Source of the DNA: Gulosibacter sediminis
GTDB lineage: Bacteria > Actinomycetota > Actinomycetes > Actinomycetales > Microbacteriaceae
Length of the DNA stretch: 8,776 nucleotides
Direction of reading: 5' to 3'
NCBI RefSeq assembly: GCF_014904065.1
Contig: NZ_JACXJG010000012.1
Location: forward strand, 97,725 to 106,500
Positions 1 through 6,804 of this stretch are shown one piece after another. The stretch's first letter is position 1. Every line of letters begins with the position of its first letter. Under the pieces are notes generated by a model. It had not been told where the DNA came from. It saw nothing but the letters and a program-made list of their open reading frames with translations, and ran no database searches. The translations under genes and the position numbers were made by a program.

Positions 1-1
1 C

Positions 2-973
2 ATCGGCGACTATGTCGCCACGCACGAGCCTGTGGGGTCGAAGCGGTTGGTGGAGCGCTATCAATTTGGCGTGTCTGCGGCGACAATCCGCAACGATATG
101 GCCGTCCTCGAGGAGGCCGAGCTCATCGCAGCGCCGCACACTTCGTCGGGGCGTGTGCCCACCGACAAGGGCTACCGCGTCTTCGTCGATCAGCTCGCCG
201 ACGTACGTCCGCTCACCACGGCGCAGCGGCGGGCCATCGCGCAGTTCATGGAGGGTTCGCTCGAGCCCGAGGAACTGCTCACCCGCTCGGTGCGCACGCT
301 CGCGCAGCTCACCGGCACCGTGGCCATCGGCCACCTTCCCTCACTCCTCGACGCGCACATCCATCGCATCGAGCTCGTCTCGCTGTCGGTGCGCCGCGTG
401 CTGGTGGTGCTCATCACCGACACAGGCCGTGTCGAACAGCGCATCGTCGATCTCGAACGCGACACCGGCGACGAGGAGTTTCTCGCGCTGCGCGACCTCG
501 TCAATGAACGGCTCGTTGGCAAGCGGCTCGAAGACGCCGCGGACGAGCTGCGCGAGCTGCATGACGGCGATGACTTCGGCGGGGTCGCCGACCGGGTGCT
601 GCAATCGCTCGGGCAGCAGGTGTTCGCGAACCGCGACGACAAGCTGATCATCGCCGGCGCCGCCAACCTCGCACTGACGGAGCACGACTTCTCGTCGATC
701 TTCCCCGTGCTCGAGGCGATCGAAGAGCAGGTAGTCTTGCTGCGACTCGTCGGGGAACTCGATCTCGACGAACGCGGCGTTGCAGTGTCGATCGGTCACG
801 AGAACCTCAACTCGGCGCTTGAGGAGACGAGCATCCTCGCTACCGGCTATACCCCCGACGGTGAGGCCCGAGTGGGTATCCTCGGTCCGACGCGTATGGA
901 CTATCAGCGCAACATCGCCGCCGTTCGGGCGGTCGCGCGATACCTCTCGCGCAGCTTCGACACTCCGAGCTGA
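2..973 (+). CDS. hrcA: Heat-inducible transcription repressor HrcA (5' truncated)
   Basis: HrcA represses class I heat-shock genes by binding the CIRCE inverted repeat, and its activity is tuned by GroEL. The frame is open from base 2 and gives 323 residues up to the TGA at 971-973. The family is usually about 340 residues, so roughly 15 N-terminal residues and the start codon lie upstream of the window. Seen directly are the winged-helix DNA-binding part ([12 protein letters not shown], visible residues 28-38) and the HrcA signature [14 protein letters not shown] (visible residues 46-59), followed by a full-length effector/dimerisation region. Its C-terminal part includes [17 protein letters not shown], which matches the family end. 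The gene is followed 46 nt later by dnaJ, the usual actinobacterial pair. Any CIRCE operator or promoter would be upstream and cannot be seen. The GTG at 32 is internal and is not the real start. Confidence 0.96.
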   Translation: MGDYVATHEPVGSKRLVERYQFGVSAATIRNDMAVLEEAELIAAPHTSSGRVPTDKGYRVFVDQLADVRPLTTAQRRAIAQFMEGSLEPEELLTRSVRTLAQLTGTVAIGHLPSLLDAHIHRIELVSLSVRRVLVVLITDTGRVEQRIVDLERDTGDEEFLALRDLVNERLVGKRLEDAADELRELHDGDDFGGVADRVLQSLGQQVFANRDDKLIIAGAANLALTEHDFSSIFPVLEAIEEQVVLLRLVGELDLDERGVAVSIGHENLNSALEETSILATGYTPDGEARVGILGPTRMDYQRNIAAVRAVARYLSRSFDTPS

Positions 974-1005
974 CTACGGCTCCAACCACTTCATTTCATC
1001 CACTC

Positions 1006-1011
1006 AGGAGG
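1006..1011 (+). promoter_or_regulatory. Ribosome binding site deciding the dnaJ TTG start
   Basis: A perfect AGGAGG lies 8 nt before the TTG at 1020. It decides the start, because the open frame runs back to 780 inside hrcA, and only the TTG places the J-domain (ADHYETLGV) at the N-terminus as in the family. The rest of the 46-nt hrcA-dnaJ gap shows no obvious promoter or hairpin, so the two genes are probably co-transcribed. Confidence 0.85.
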
Positions 1012-1019
1012 CAGAGGTC

Positions 1020-2114
1020 TTGGCAGACCACTACGAGACACTCGGTGTGAGCCGCGAGGCAAGCCCAGAAGAGATCAAGAAGGCGTATCGCAAGCTGGCC
1101 CGTCAGCTGCACCCCGACGTCAACCCGTCGCCCGAGGCGGCCGAGAAGTTCAAGGACGTCACCGCTGCCTACGACACCCTCTCTGACCCGCAGCGGCGGC
1201 AGCAGTACGACCTCGGCGATGCCGGCGGAGCTGGCGGCGGATTCGGATTCGGCGACATCTTCGACGCGTTCTTCGGTGGCCAGGGCTCGCGCCGCGGCCC
1301 GCGTTCGCGTGCCCAGCGGGGGCAGGATGCGCTCGTGCGCGTCGACCTCGACCTCGCCGATGTGATCTTTGGCACGCATCGCGACATCGAGATCGCGACC
1401 GCGGTGCGCTGCGAGACCTGCGAGGGCAGCTGCTGCGCGCCAGGCACGAGCCCGACCACGTGCTCGACCTGTGGTGGCGCGGGTGAGGTCACCCGCCAGG
1501 TGCGCTCAGTGCTCGGCCCGGTCGTCACCTCGAGCCCCTGCGGCGTCTGCCAGGGCTACGGCACCGTCATCGAGCACCCCTGCGACACGTGCCACGGCCA
1601 GGGCCGCGTGCGCGCGCAGGTCACCCTGCCCGTTGACATTCCCGCGGGCGTCGACACGGGCCTGCGCCTGCACCTTCCAGGTCAGGGCGAGGCGGGTGCC
1701 GCGGGCGGCGCCTATGGCGACATCTACCTCGAGATCCGTGTGCGCGAAGACGACACCTTCACGCGTGACGGAGACAACCTGCTCGCGGCCGTCGAGGTCT
1801 CGATGGTCGACGCGGTTTTCGGTACCTCGGCCACGTTGCCCGGCGTGGATGGCGACATCGAGCTCGAGATCCCGGCCGGCGCACAGTCTGGCGACGTGCT
1901 CACCGTGCGCGGTCGCGGTGTGACCCGCCTGCGCAGCCCCATGCGCGGCGACCTCGACGTGACCCTGCAGGTGCGCACGCCGACGAAACTCGATCACAAG
2001 CAGAAGGATCTGCTCAAGCAGTTTGCGGCCCGCGACAAGCACCCCCAGGCTCCCGGCCTGATCAAGGACCAGCCCGGACTGTTCTCGAAGCTGCGCGGGA
2101 AGTTCGGCCGCTAG
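1020..2114 (+). CDS. dnaJ: Chaperone protein DnaJ (Hsp40), hrcA-linked paralogue
   Basis: This cytoplasmic co-chaperone stimulates DnaK ATPase and delivers unfolded clients. The protein is 364 residues from a TTG start. It has a J-domain at residues 4-66 with HPD at 31-33, a short Gly/Phe-rich linker at about 66-90, and four zinc-binding CxxC repeats at C131/C134, C148/C151, C174/C177 and C188/C191. Two beta-sandwich client-binding domains and a C-terminal dimerisation tail follow. Oddly, the first CxxCxGxG repeat reads CETCEGSC, with Cys138 in place of the last Gly and another Cys at 139; repeats 2-4 are canonical. Linkage to hrcA, not to dnaK-grpE, fits the second DnaJ of actinobacteria, often called DnaJ2. 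This is an inference, because no dnaK is in view. The TAG stop shares its last base with the GTG start of rsmE, so translational coupling is likely. Confidence 0.96.
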   Translation: MADHYETLGVSREASPEEIKKAYRKLARQLHPDVNPSPEAAEKFKDVTAAYDTLSDPQRRQQYDLGDAGGAGGGFGFGDIFDAFFGGQGSRRGPRSRAQRGQDALVRVDLDLADVIFGTHRDIEIATAVRCETCEGSCCAPGTSPTTCSTCGGAGEVTRQVRSVLGPVVTSSPCGVCQGYGTVIEHPCDTCHGQGRVRAQVTLPVDIPAGVDTGLRLHLPGQGEAGAAGGAYGDIYLEIRVREDDTFTRDGDNLLAAVEVSMVDAVFGTSATLPGVDGDIELEIPAGAQSGDVLTVRGRGVTRLRSPMRGDLDVTLQVRTPTKLDHKQKDLLKQFAARDKHPQAPGLIKDQPGLFSKLRGKFGR

Positions 2115-2845
2115 TGGCACACGCCTACTTCGCCGCCGGTCTTGCCGCGGTTCGCTCCGGCGAACTGATCACGGTGAGCGGCGGCGAGGCGCGCCACGCC
2201 GTGGGCGTCGCGCGCCTGCGCGTCGGGGAACAACTCACCCTGCTCGACGGCGAGGGTGGCAGCGTCATCGCCGAGGCGAGCGAAGTCGGCGCAGCAGAGT
2301 TCACGGCGCGGGCACTCGCCGACGCGACGGTCGAGCCTGCGCCGAGCCCCCGGATCCTGCTCGTTCAGGCCCTCGCGAAGGGCGGCCGTGACGAGATGGC
2401 GCTGCAGGCCTCGGTCGAGCTTGGCATTGACGGGGTGATTCCCTGGCAGGCGCAGCGCTCGGTGTCGACATGGCGGGGCGACAGGGTCGTGAAGCAGCAC
2501 GAGCGGTGGCAGACGATCGCTCGGGAGGCGAGCAAGCAGGCGGTGCGGGCGCGAGTGCCGCGGGTGGATGCGCCGGTCACCACGAAACAGCTCGCGCAAC
2601 TCTCGGGCACACTTCGGCTCGTGGTGCTCGACCCGATCGCCACTGCGCCATTGAGCGAGCTCGAGCCGGATGCGCGGGATCTCGCGCTGGTGGTGGGCCC
2701 CGAGGGCGGCATCGACGAACGTGAGTTCGGGCTGCTCACCGAGGCGGGCGCTGAGCGCCGACGGCTCGGTGCAAATGTGTTGCGCACCTCGACCGCGGGC
2801 CCAGCGGCACTTGCGGCGATGTTCACCAAGCTCGGGCGCTGGTAG
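2114..2845 (+). CDS. rsmE: 16S rRNA (uracil-1498-N3)-methyltransferase RsmE
   Basis: RsmE is a SAM-dependent SPOUT (trefoil-knot) enzyme that makes m3U1498 in helix 44 of 16S rRNA on the assembled 30S subunit. The protein is 243 residues, a normal length. It has an N-terminal PUA-like RNA-binding domain (about 1-72, with HAVGVARLRVGE at 28-39). The catalytic part contains LAKGGRDEM (88-95), the REASKQAVR block (137-145) and the knot motifs VVGPEGGIDE (193-202) and LGANVLRTSTAGPAAL (218-233), which form the SAM pocket. The GTG start overlaps the dnaJ stop by one base (TAGTG). Only a poor Shine-Dalgarno (GGGAAG, about 11 nt upstream) is present, so translation probably relies on reinitiation after dnaJ. 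An 18-nt gap separates it from the HIT gene. Identity is clear from the motifs; activity is inferred from the family. Confidence 0.94.
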   Translation: MAHAYFAAGLAAVRSGELITVSGGEARHAVGVARLRVGEQLTLLDGEGGSVIAEASEVGAAEFTARALADATVEPAPSPRILLVQALAKGGRDEMALQASVELGIDGVIPWQAQRSVSTWRGDRVVKQHERWQTIAREASKQAVRARVPRVDAPVTTKQLAQLSGTLRLVVLDPIATAPLSELEPDARDLALVVGPEGGIDEREFGLLTEAGAERRRLGANVLRTSTAGPAALAAMFTKLGRW

Positions 2846-2850
2846 GCGAC

Positions 2851-2856
2851 TAGACT
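2851..2856 (+). promoter_or_regulatory. Possible -10 element for a leaderless HIT transcript
   Basis: TAGACT fits the actinobacterial TANNNT -10 consensus and ends 7 nt before the ATG at 2864. This is the spacing expected if transcription starts at or next to the start codon. No Shine-Dalgarno sequence lies at 5-12 nt upstream of the ATG, which would agree with a leaderless message. No convincing -35 box is seen at 16-19 bp. A chance match is possible, and the gene could instead be read only from the upstream operon. Confidence 0.35.
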
Positions 2857-2863
2857 CACCCGC

Positions 2864-3211
2864 ATGGCCGAGAGCATTTTCACCCGGATCATCAATCGCG
2901 AGATTCCCGCCGAGATCGTTGCTGAAGACGATCGCGTCATCGCGTTCACCGACATTCACCCCAAGGCACCGGTGCATCTGCTCGTCGTGCCGAAGGACCC
3001 GCAGTATCGTGACGTGACCGAGCTCGCTGCGGGCGACCCCGAGTTGCTCGCGCACGTCGTCGCGACGGCCAAGCGCCTCGCGGGCGATCACAGCGACGGC
3101 GATTTCCGTCTCGTGTTCAACACCGGTGCGAACGCCGGTCAGACGGTATTCCACGTACACGCGCACGTCCTTGCGGGCGGGCTGGAGGAAGGCTCACTTG
3201 GAGCAGACTGA
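2864..3211 (+). CDS. HIT-family nucleotide-binding protein (Hint-like)
   Basis: This is a small cytoplasmic HIT-fold protein of 115 residues. Members are nucleotide hydrolases or transferases acting on purine nucleoside phosphoramidates or dinucleotides; the substrate of this one cannot be told. The hallmark HxHxH triad is present as FHVHAHV (His97, His99, His101), with His99 the expected nucleophile. The Hint-branch lead-in FNTGANAGQTVFH starts at residue 85, and the N-terminal SIFTRIINREIPAEIV block (residues 4-19) is typical of the bacterial Hint/HinT branch. The ATG at 2864 gives the family-typical N-terminus. The end overlaps the TTG start of phoH by 14 nt in another frame. A gene of this type between rsmE and phoH is common in actinobacteria (from memory). 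It may have its own promoter (see 2851-2856). Confidence 0.93.
   Translation: MAESIFTRIINREIPAEIVAEDDRVIAFTDIHPKAPVHLLVVPKDPQYRDVTELAAGDPELLAHVVATAKRLAGDHSDGDFRLVFNTGANAGQTVFHVHAHVLAGGLEEGSLGAD
3184..3188 (+). promoter_or_regulatory. Ribosome binding site deciding the phoH TTG start
   Basis: GGAGG sits 9 nt before the TTG at 3198, inside the last codons of the HIT gene. It selects this TTG over an ATG at 3126 in the same frame, which would add 24 Arg-rich residues that are simply the HIT gene read out of frame and would give a 100-nt overlap. Confidence 0.8.
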
Positions 3212-4166
3212 ACGAACAGTCGTAATTGAGGGTGCTTCGATGCTGCACCTGCTCGGGCCGGGCGATCGCCTCCTGAGCACGATCGAAGCCGAGCATCCGA
3301 GCGTCACGGTGCTCGTGCGAGGCAATGAGGTGCATCTGCGGGGCGATGTCGACGACGTCGAGCTCGCTGAGCGGCTCGTGCGCGAGATGGCGTCGCTCGC
3401 AAGGTCGGGCGCCATGCTCGCGCCCGACGAGATCGCGCGCTCGAAGCAGCTGCTTTCGAATGGCGAGGGTCCATCGCCGACCCAGGTGTTTGGCGAGGCT
3501 ATCGTCAACGCCCGCGGTCGCGCCGTGCGGGCGAAAACGCTCGGACAGAAGCGGTACGTCGACGCCATCGACGTCAACACGGTCACCTTCGGCATCGGCC
3601 CCGCCGGTACCGGCAAGACCTACCTCGCCATGGCGAAGGCCGTGCAGGCGCTCCAGCGCAACGAGATCAACAAGATCGTGCTCACGCGCCCCGCCGTCGA
3701 AGCGGGGGAGCGCCTCGGCTTCCTGCCGGGCACCCTCAACGACAAGATCGACCCCTACCTGCGGCCACTCTTCGACGCCCTGGGCGACATGCTCGACCCA
3801 GACCTCGTCGTCAAGCTCATGAGCCAGAACGTGGTCGAGGTGGCACCCCTCGCGTACATGCGCGGCCGCACCCTGAACGACGCGTACGTGATCCTCGACG
3901 AGGCGCAGAACACGACGCAGGAGCAGATGAAGATGTTCCTCACGCGCCTCGGCTTCGGCTCGAAGCTCGTCGTGACGGGCGACGTCACCCAGGTCGATCT
4001 TCCCGGCGGCAACTCCGGTCTCCGGCACGCGTCGCGGGTGCTCCGCGACATCCCCGACATTCACTTTGCCGAGCTCACGAGCGACGACGTCGTTCGCCAC
4101 AGCCTCGTCGCAAAGATCGTCGACGCCTATGACGAGTACACGAGCCGCCAGGAGCACAGCCGATGA
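3198..4166 (+). CDS. phoH: PhoH family ATPase (YbeZ/PhoH-like)
   Basis: This cytoplasmic P-loop ATPase of the PhoH/YbeZ family is thought to act as an RNA helicase-like partner of YbeY in rRNA maturation. From the TTG at 3198 it has 322 residues, matching the usual 320-350. An N-terminal small RNA-binding-like domain covers about residues 1-75 (VTVLVRGNEVHLRGDVDDVE). It is followed by the PhoH core: Walker A GPAGTGKT (134-141), the RPAVEAGERLGFLPG block (164-178), Walker B VILDEAQN (231-238) and the sensor-like VVTGDVTQVDLP (258-269). The start overlaps the HIT gene by 14 nt, and the TGA stop shares ATGA with the ATG of ybeY, so the three genes are probably translated together. No lesion is seen. 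The helicase role is known for few members and is inferred here. Confidence 0.95.
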   Translation: MEQTERTVVIEGASMLHLLGPGDRLLSTIEAEHPSVTVLVRGNEVHLRGDVDDVELAERLVREMASLARSGAMLAPDEIARSKQLLSNGEGPSPTQVFGEAIVNARGRAVRAKTLGQKRYVDAIDVNTVTFGIGPAGTGKTYLAMAKAVQALQRNEINKIVLTRPAVEAGERLGFLPGTLNDKIDPYLRPLFDALGDMLDPDLVVKLMSQNVVEVAPLAYMRGRTLNDAYVILDEAQNTTQEQMKMFLTRLGFGSKLVVTGDVTQVDLPGGNSGLRHASRVLRDIPDIHFAELTSDDVVRHSLVAKIVDAYDEYTSRQEHSR

Positions 4167-4639
4167 GTATTGAAATCAACAACGAGTCGGGCGCCGAGGT
4201 CGACGAGTCGTCGGTGCTCGGCCTGGCGACGTTCGCGCTCGACTACCTGCACGTGCATCCGGACGCCGAACTCAGCATCGTATTTGCCGATGTCGGGGTC
4301 ATGGAAGAGCTCCACGTGCAGTGGATGGACGAGCCGGGTCCGACCGACGTGCTCAGCTTTCCCATGGACGAGCTACGCCCCGGCTCGATCGAGCGGCAGA
4401 CGCCTCCCGGTTTGCTCGGTGACATCGTCGTCTGCCCCGAGGTCGCGGCCGCTCAAGCCGTCACCAACCGGCACTCGACGATGGACGAGATTCGCTTTCT
4501 CGTGGCCCACGGCATCCTGCACCTGCTCGGTTTCGACCACGCCGAGCCCGAGGAACACAAGCGGATGTTCGGGCTGCAAGACGAGATCCTCGCGGGGTTC
4601 GCGGCGCAAGAGCGCAAGAAGCAGCGGGGTCGTAAGTAA
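4163..4639 (+). CDS. ybeY: Endoribonuclease YbeY (rRNA maturation factor)
   Basis: YbeY is a zinc-dependent single-strand endoribonuclease needed for 16S rRNA 3'-end maturation and late 30S quality control. The protein is 158 residues, the usual size. The UPF0054 signature is complete: HGILHLLGFDH at 116-126 supplies zinc ligands His116, His120 and His126. Upstream, TDVLSFPMDE (61-70) and GLLGDIVVCPE (83-93) are the other conserved blocks. The ATG overlaps the phoH stop as ATGA, and an AGGAG 8 nt upstream (4150-4154) supports this start. The C-terminus is basic (ERKKQRGRK), which would suit RNA binding (inference). The stop directly abuts the GTG of the next gene. Nearness to phoH and era fits the known YbeY-YbeZ-Era partnership. 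Confidence 0.96.
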   Translation: MSIEINNESGAEVDESSVLGLATFALDYLHVHPDAELSIVFADVGVMEELHVQWMDEPGPTDVLSFPMDELRPGSIERQTPPGLLGDIVVCPEVAAAQAVTNRHSTMDEIRFLVAHGILHLLGFDHAEPEEHKRMFGLQDEILAGFAAQERKKQRGRK

Positions 4640-5920
4640 GTGAGCGGACCGCTCGTGGTCCTCATCACCATTCTCCTCATCGTCGGCGCGGCACTGCTCG
4701 CCGCCGTCGAGTCGGCCATTGCGGTGCTTTCCCGCGCCGACGTGGTGGATGAGGCCGAGGCGGCGAACTCTCCCGACACGCTGCGTCGCATCGGCGACAA
4801 CATGTCCGGGCACCGTGAGGCCGTCGGCTTCGCGCGCATCGGCGCCGAGACCCTCGCGACGGTGCTCATTTCGGTCTGGTTTGCCACCTTCGTGGCCGGA
4901 CCGTGGCTCGCGTTTCTGTTCGCCTCGCTGCTCATGCTCGCGGTGCACGTGCTGTTTACGGGGTCGACGCCCCGCACGATCGGCCGAACACACCCCCGCG
5001 ACACGCTGCGGATGCTCGGCTGGCTCGCGCGCGGCTGCCGCGTCGTGTTCGGGCCCATCAGCGATCTGCTCGGCACGCTTGGCGACATCGTGACCCCCTC
5101 GCAAAAGCATCGACACGCGACCGTCTCGAGCGAGGAGCAACTCCTCTCGATGGTCGACGCCGCCACCGAGCAGGAGGTGCTTGACGAGGATGACCGCGAG
5201 CTCATCCATTCGGTGTTCGATTTTTCGGACCGTCTCGTCCGCGAAGTGATGGTTGCGCGCACCGACATGCTTACGGTCGACGCTGACGACACGGTGCACG
5301 ACGGCCTGCGGTCACTGCTCGAGGTCGGCATCTCGCGCGCGCCGATCGTCGGCCGTGACAGCGACGACATCCGCGGCATCGCGTATCAGAAAGACCTCGC
5401 CCGGCACCTGCTCGAACACCCCGAGTCGACGCTGCGGGTCGCCTCGCTGGCACGGCCCCCGGTGTTCGTGCCCGAGTCCCTCGCCGCCGACACGCTGCTG
5501 CGCCGGATGCAACGCGACTCGACGCACTTCGCGATGGTCGTGGACGAGTACGGCGGCATCGCTGGGCTCGTGACCCTCGAGGACCTCATCGAGGAACTCG
5601 TCGGCGAGATCAGCGACGAGTTTGACCGCGGCGGTGACGAGTACGAGCGACTCGAGGACGGTACGCTCGTAGTCTCGTCGCGCATGAACATTACCGATCT
5701 CGGGGAGCTCCTCGACATCGACCTCGAACACGAAGACGTGGACTCGGTGGGCGGCCTGCTCACCACGGCGCTCGGCAGGATTCCACAGCTCGGCGACCAC
5801 GCCGAGATCGGGGGACTCGCGCTCCTCGCCGACCGCGTCGGGCGTCGCCACCGCGTCACGCGCATCCAGGTGCGAGTGCTCGCACCGCACTCTACGAACG
5901 AAAAAGAGGAAGCAGCATGA
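4640..5920 (+). CDS. CNNM/HlyC-CorC family membrane protein with CBS pair
   Basis: This is a membrane protein of 426 residues with a DUF21 (CNNM) transmembrane domain, a cytoplasmic CBS pair and a C-terminal CorC/HlyC domain. Relatives are linked to Mg2+ or Co2+ transport or efflux; the older label 'hemolysin' is weakly founded. Hydrophobic segments lie at about residues 4-28, 70-86, 88-107 and 124-145. CBS1 spans about 202-258 and CBS2 about 268-328 (VVDEYGGIAGLVTLEDLIEE starts at 300). The CorC_HlyC domain covers about 334-416, with DSVGGLL at 368-374. The GExxPK motif common in DUF21 proteins is replaced by GSTPRT at 108-113, so the ion path may be altered; I believe such a change is common in actinobacteria. 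The GTG start follows the ybeY stop with no gap and only a weak purine tract upstream. The stop overlaps era as ATGA. Confidence 0.9.
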   Translation: MSGPLVVLITILLIVGAALLAAVESAIAVLSRADVVDEAEAANSPDTLRRIGDNMSGHREAVGFARIGAETLATVLISVWFATFVAGPWLAFLFASLLMLAVHVLFTGSTPRTIGRTHPRDTLRMLGWLARGCRVVFGPISDLLGTLGDIVTPSQKHRHATVSSEEQLLSMVDAATEQEVLDEDDRELIHSVFDFSDRLVREVMVARTDMLTVDADDTVHDGLRSLLEVGISRAPIVGRDSDDIRGIAYQKDLARHLLEHPESTLRVASLARPPVFVPESLAADTLLRRMQRDSTHFAMVVDEYGGIAGLVTLEDLIEELVGEISDEFDRGGDEYERLEDGTLVVSSRMNITDLGELLDIDLEHEDVDSVGGLLTTALGRIPQLGDHAEIGGLALLADRVGRRHRVTRIQVRVLAPHSTNEKEEAA

Positions 5921-6804
5921 GCGAGTACCGCGCCGGATTCGTCACCTTCATCGGGCGCCCGAACGTGGGCAAATCGACCCTGACCAACGCGCTCGTGGGC
6001 GAGAAGATCGTCATCACCTCGTCGAAGCCGCAGACCACGCGCCGCGCGGTGCGGGGAGTCGTGCACCGCGACCACGGCCAACTCGTCATCGTCGACACGC
6101 CGGGTGTCCACCGGCCCCGCACGCTGCTCGGCCAGCGGCTCAATGACGTCGTCGAAGAGACGCTCGCTGAGGTCGACGTGGTCGGGTTCTGCGTGCCTGC
6201 CGACGAAGAGCTCGGCCCCGGCGACCGCTTCATCAACGAGTGGGTCGACAAGGCGAAGCGCGCGAAGAAGGTGGCGCTCGTCACCAAGTCCGAACTCGTG
6301 TCGAAGGCCAAGGTCGCCGAGCAGTTGCTTGCGCTCGCCGAGCTGCGCGAGTGGGATGCGATCATCCCGGTCTCGTCGGTCGACGACATCAACCTTGAGC
6401 CGCTCGTCGACGAACTTATCGGGCTCATGCCCGAGTCGGAAGCGCTGTACCCGGCCGACATGGTCACAGAAGAACGCTACGCACAGCGCGTCGAGGAGCT
6501 GATTCGTGAGGCCGCGCTCGAGGGTGTGCACGACGAGCTGCCCCACTCGATCGCCGTGCAGATCGAAGACATTCTCGACTCCGACGATGGTAGCCGCGAG
6601 ATCTTCGCCAACGTCATTGTCGAGCGCGACAGCCAGAAGGGCATCGTCATCGGCAAGGGCGGCTCGCGCCTCAAGATGGTGCGCCAGCACGCGGCGAAGC
6701 AGATCAGCGCCATCTCGCCGACCAAGGTGAAATTGACGCTTCACGTCAAGGTGGCGAAAGATTGGCAGCGTGACCCAAAGCAGCTCGGCCGCCTCGGCTT
6801 CTGA
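5917..6804 (+). CDS. era: GTPase Era
   Basis: Era is an essential Ras-like GTPase with a C-terminal KH domain that binds the 3' end of 16S rRNA and supports 30S assembly. The 295 residues match the family. The GTPase part shows G1 GRPNVGKS (13-20), the SSKPQTTR switch I block with G2 (35-42), G3 DTPG (60-63) and G5 SS (153-154, usually SA). The KH domain carries VIVERDSQKGIVIGKGG (233-249), and the end KDWQRDPKQLGRLGF is typical. G4 reads TKSE (123-126) instead of NKxD: Thr for Asn, and Glu for the guanine-specifying Asp. The ATG overlaps the preceding stop (ATGA), with GAGGA about 6 nt upstream (5906-5910). The last 35 nt overlap the start of the sensor kinase gene. Confidence 0.97.
   Translation: MSEYRAGFVTFIGRPNVGKSTLTNALVGEKIVITSSKPQTTRRAVRGVVHRDHGQLVIVDTPGVHRPRTLLGQRLNDVVEETLAEVDVVGFCVPADEELGPGDRFINEWVDKAKRAKKVALVTKSELVSKAKVAEQLLALAELREWDAIIPVSSVDDINLEPLVDELIGLMPESEALYPADMVTEERYAQRVEELIREAALEGVHDELPHSIAVQIEDILDSDDGSREIFANVIVERDSQKGIVIGKGGSRLKMVRQHAAKQISAISPTKVKLTLHVKVAKDWQRDPKQLGRLGF
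6733..6749 (+). repeat. Perfect 6-bp inverted repeat upstream of the kinase start
   Basis: TTGACG, 5 bases (CTTCA), then CGTCAA form a perfect dyad inside the last part of era, ending 20 nt before the GTG of the kinase gene. It could be a dimeric regulator site or a small RNA hairpin. The left arm also resembles a -35 box, with a poor -10-like AAAGAT 18 bp on at 6757-6762, 7 nt before the GTG. A 6-bp dyad is short enough to occur by chance in a window of this size. Confidence 0.3.

Noticed and set aside
780..1019. Upstream extension of the dnaJ frame into hrcA
   Set aside because: It would add 80 Arg/Ser-rich residues before the J-domain. The AGGAGG before TTG 1020 and the family N-terminus support the shorter form.
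974..1019. Possible promoter or CIRCE operator between hrcA and dnaJ
   Set aside because: No TANNNT at a useful distance and no CIRCE-like inverted repeat (TTAGCACTC-type arms) can be seen; only the ribosome binding site stands out.
3126..3197. Upstream ATG start for phoH
   Set aside because: It overlaps the HIT gene by 86 nt through the catalytic His codons and adds a non-family N-terminus; TTG 3198 has a good Shine-Dalgarno.
2111..4157. Two further long minus-strand frames (2111-3166 and 3117-4157)
   Set aside because: They mirror rsmE, HIT and phoH and show no recognisable domain, only His/Arg/Glu-rich shadow composition.
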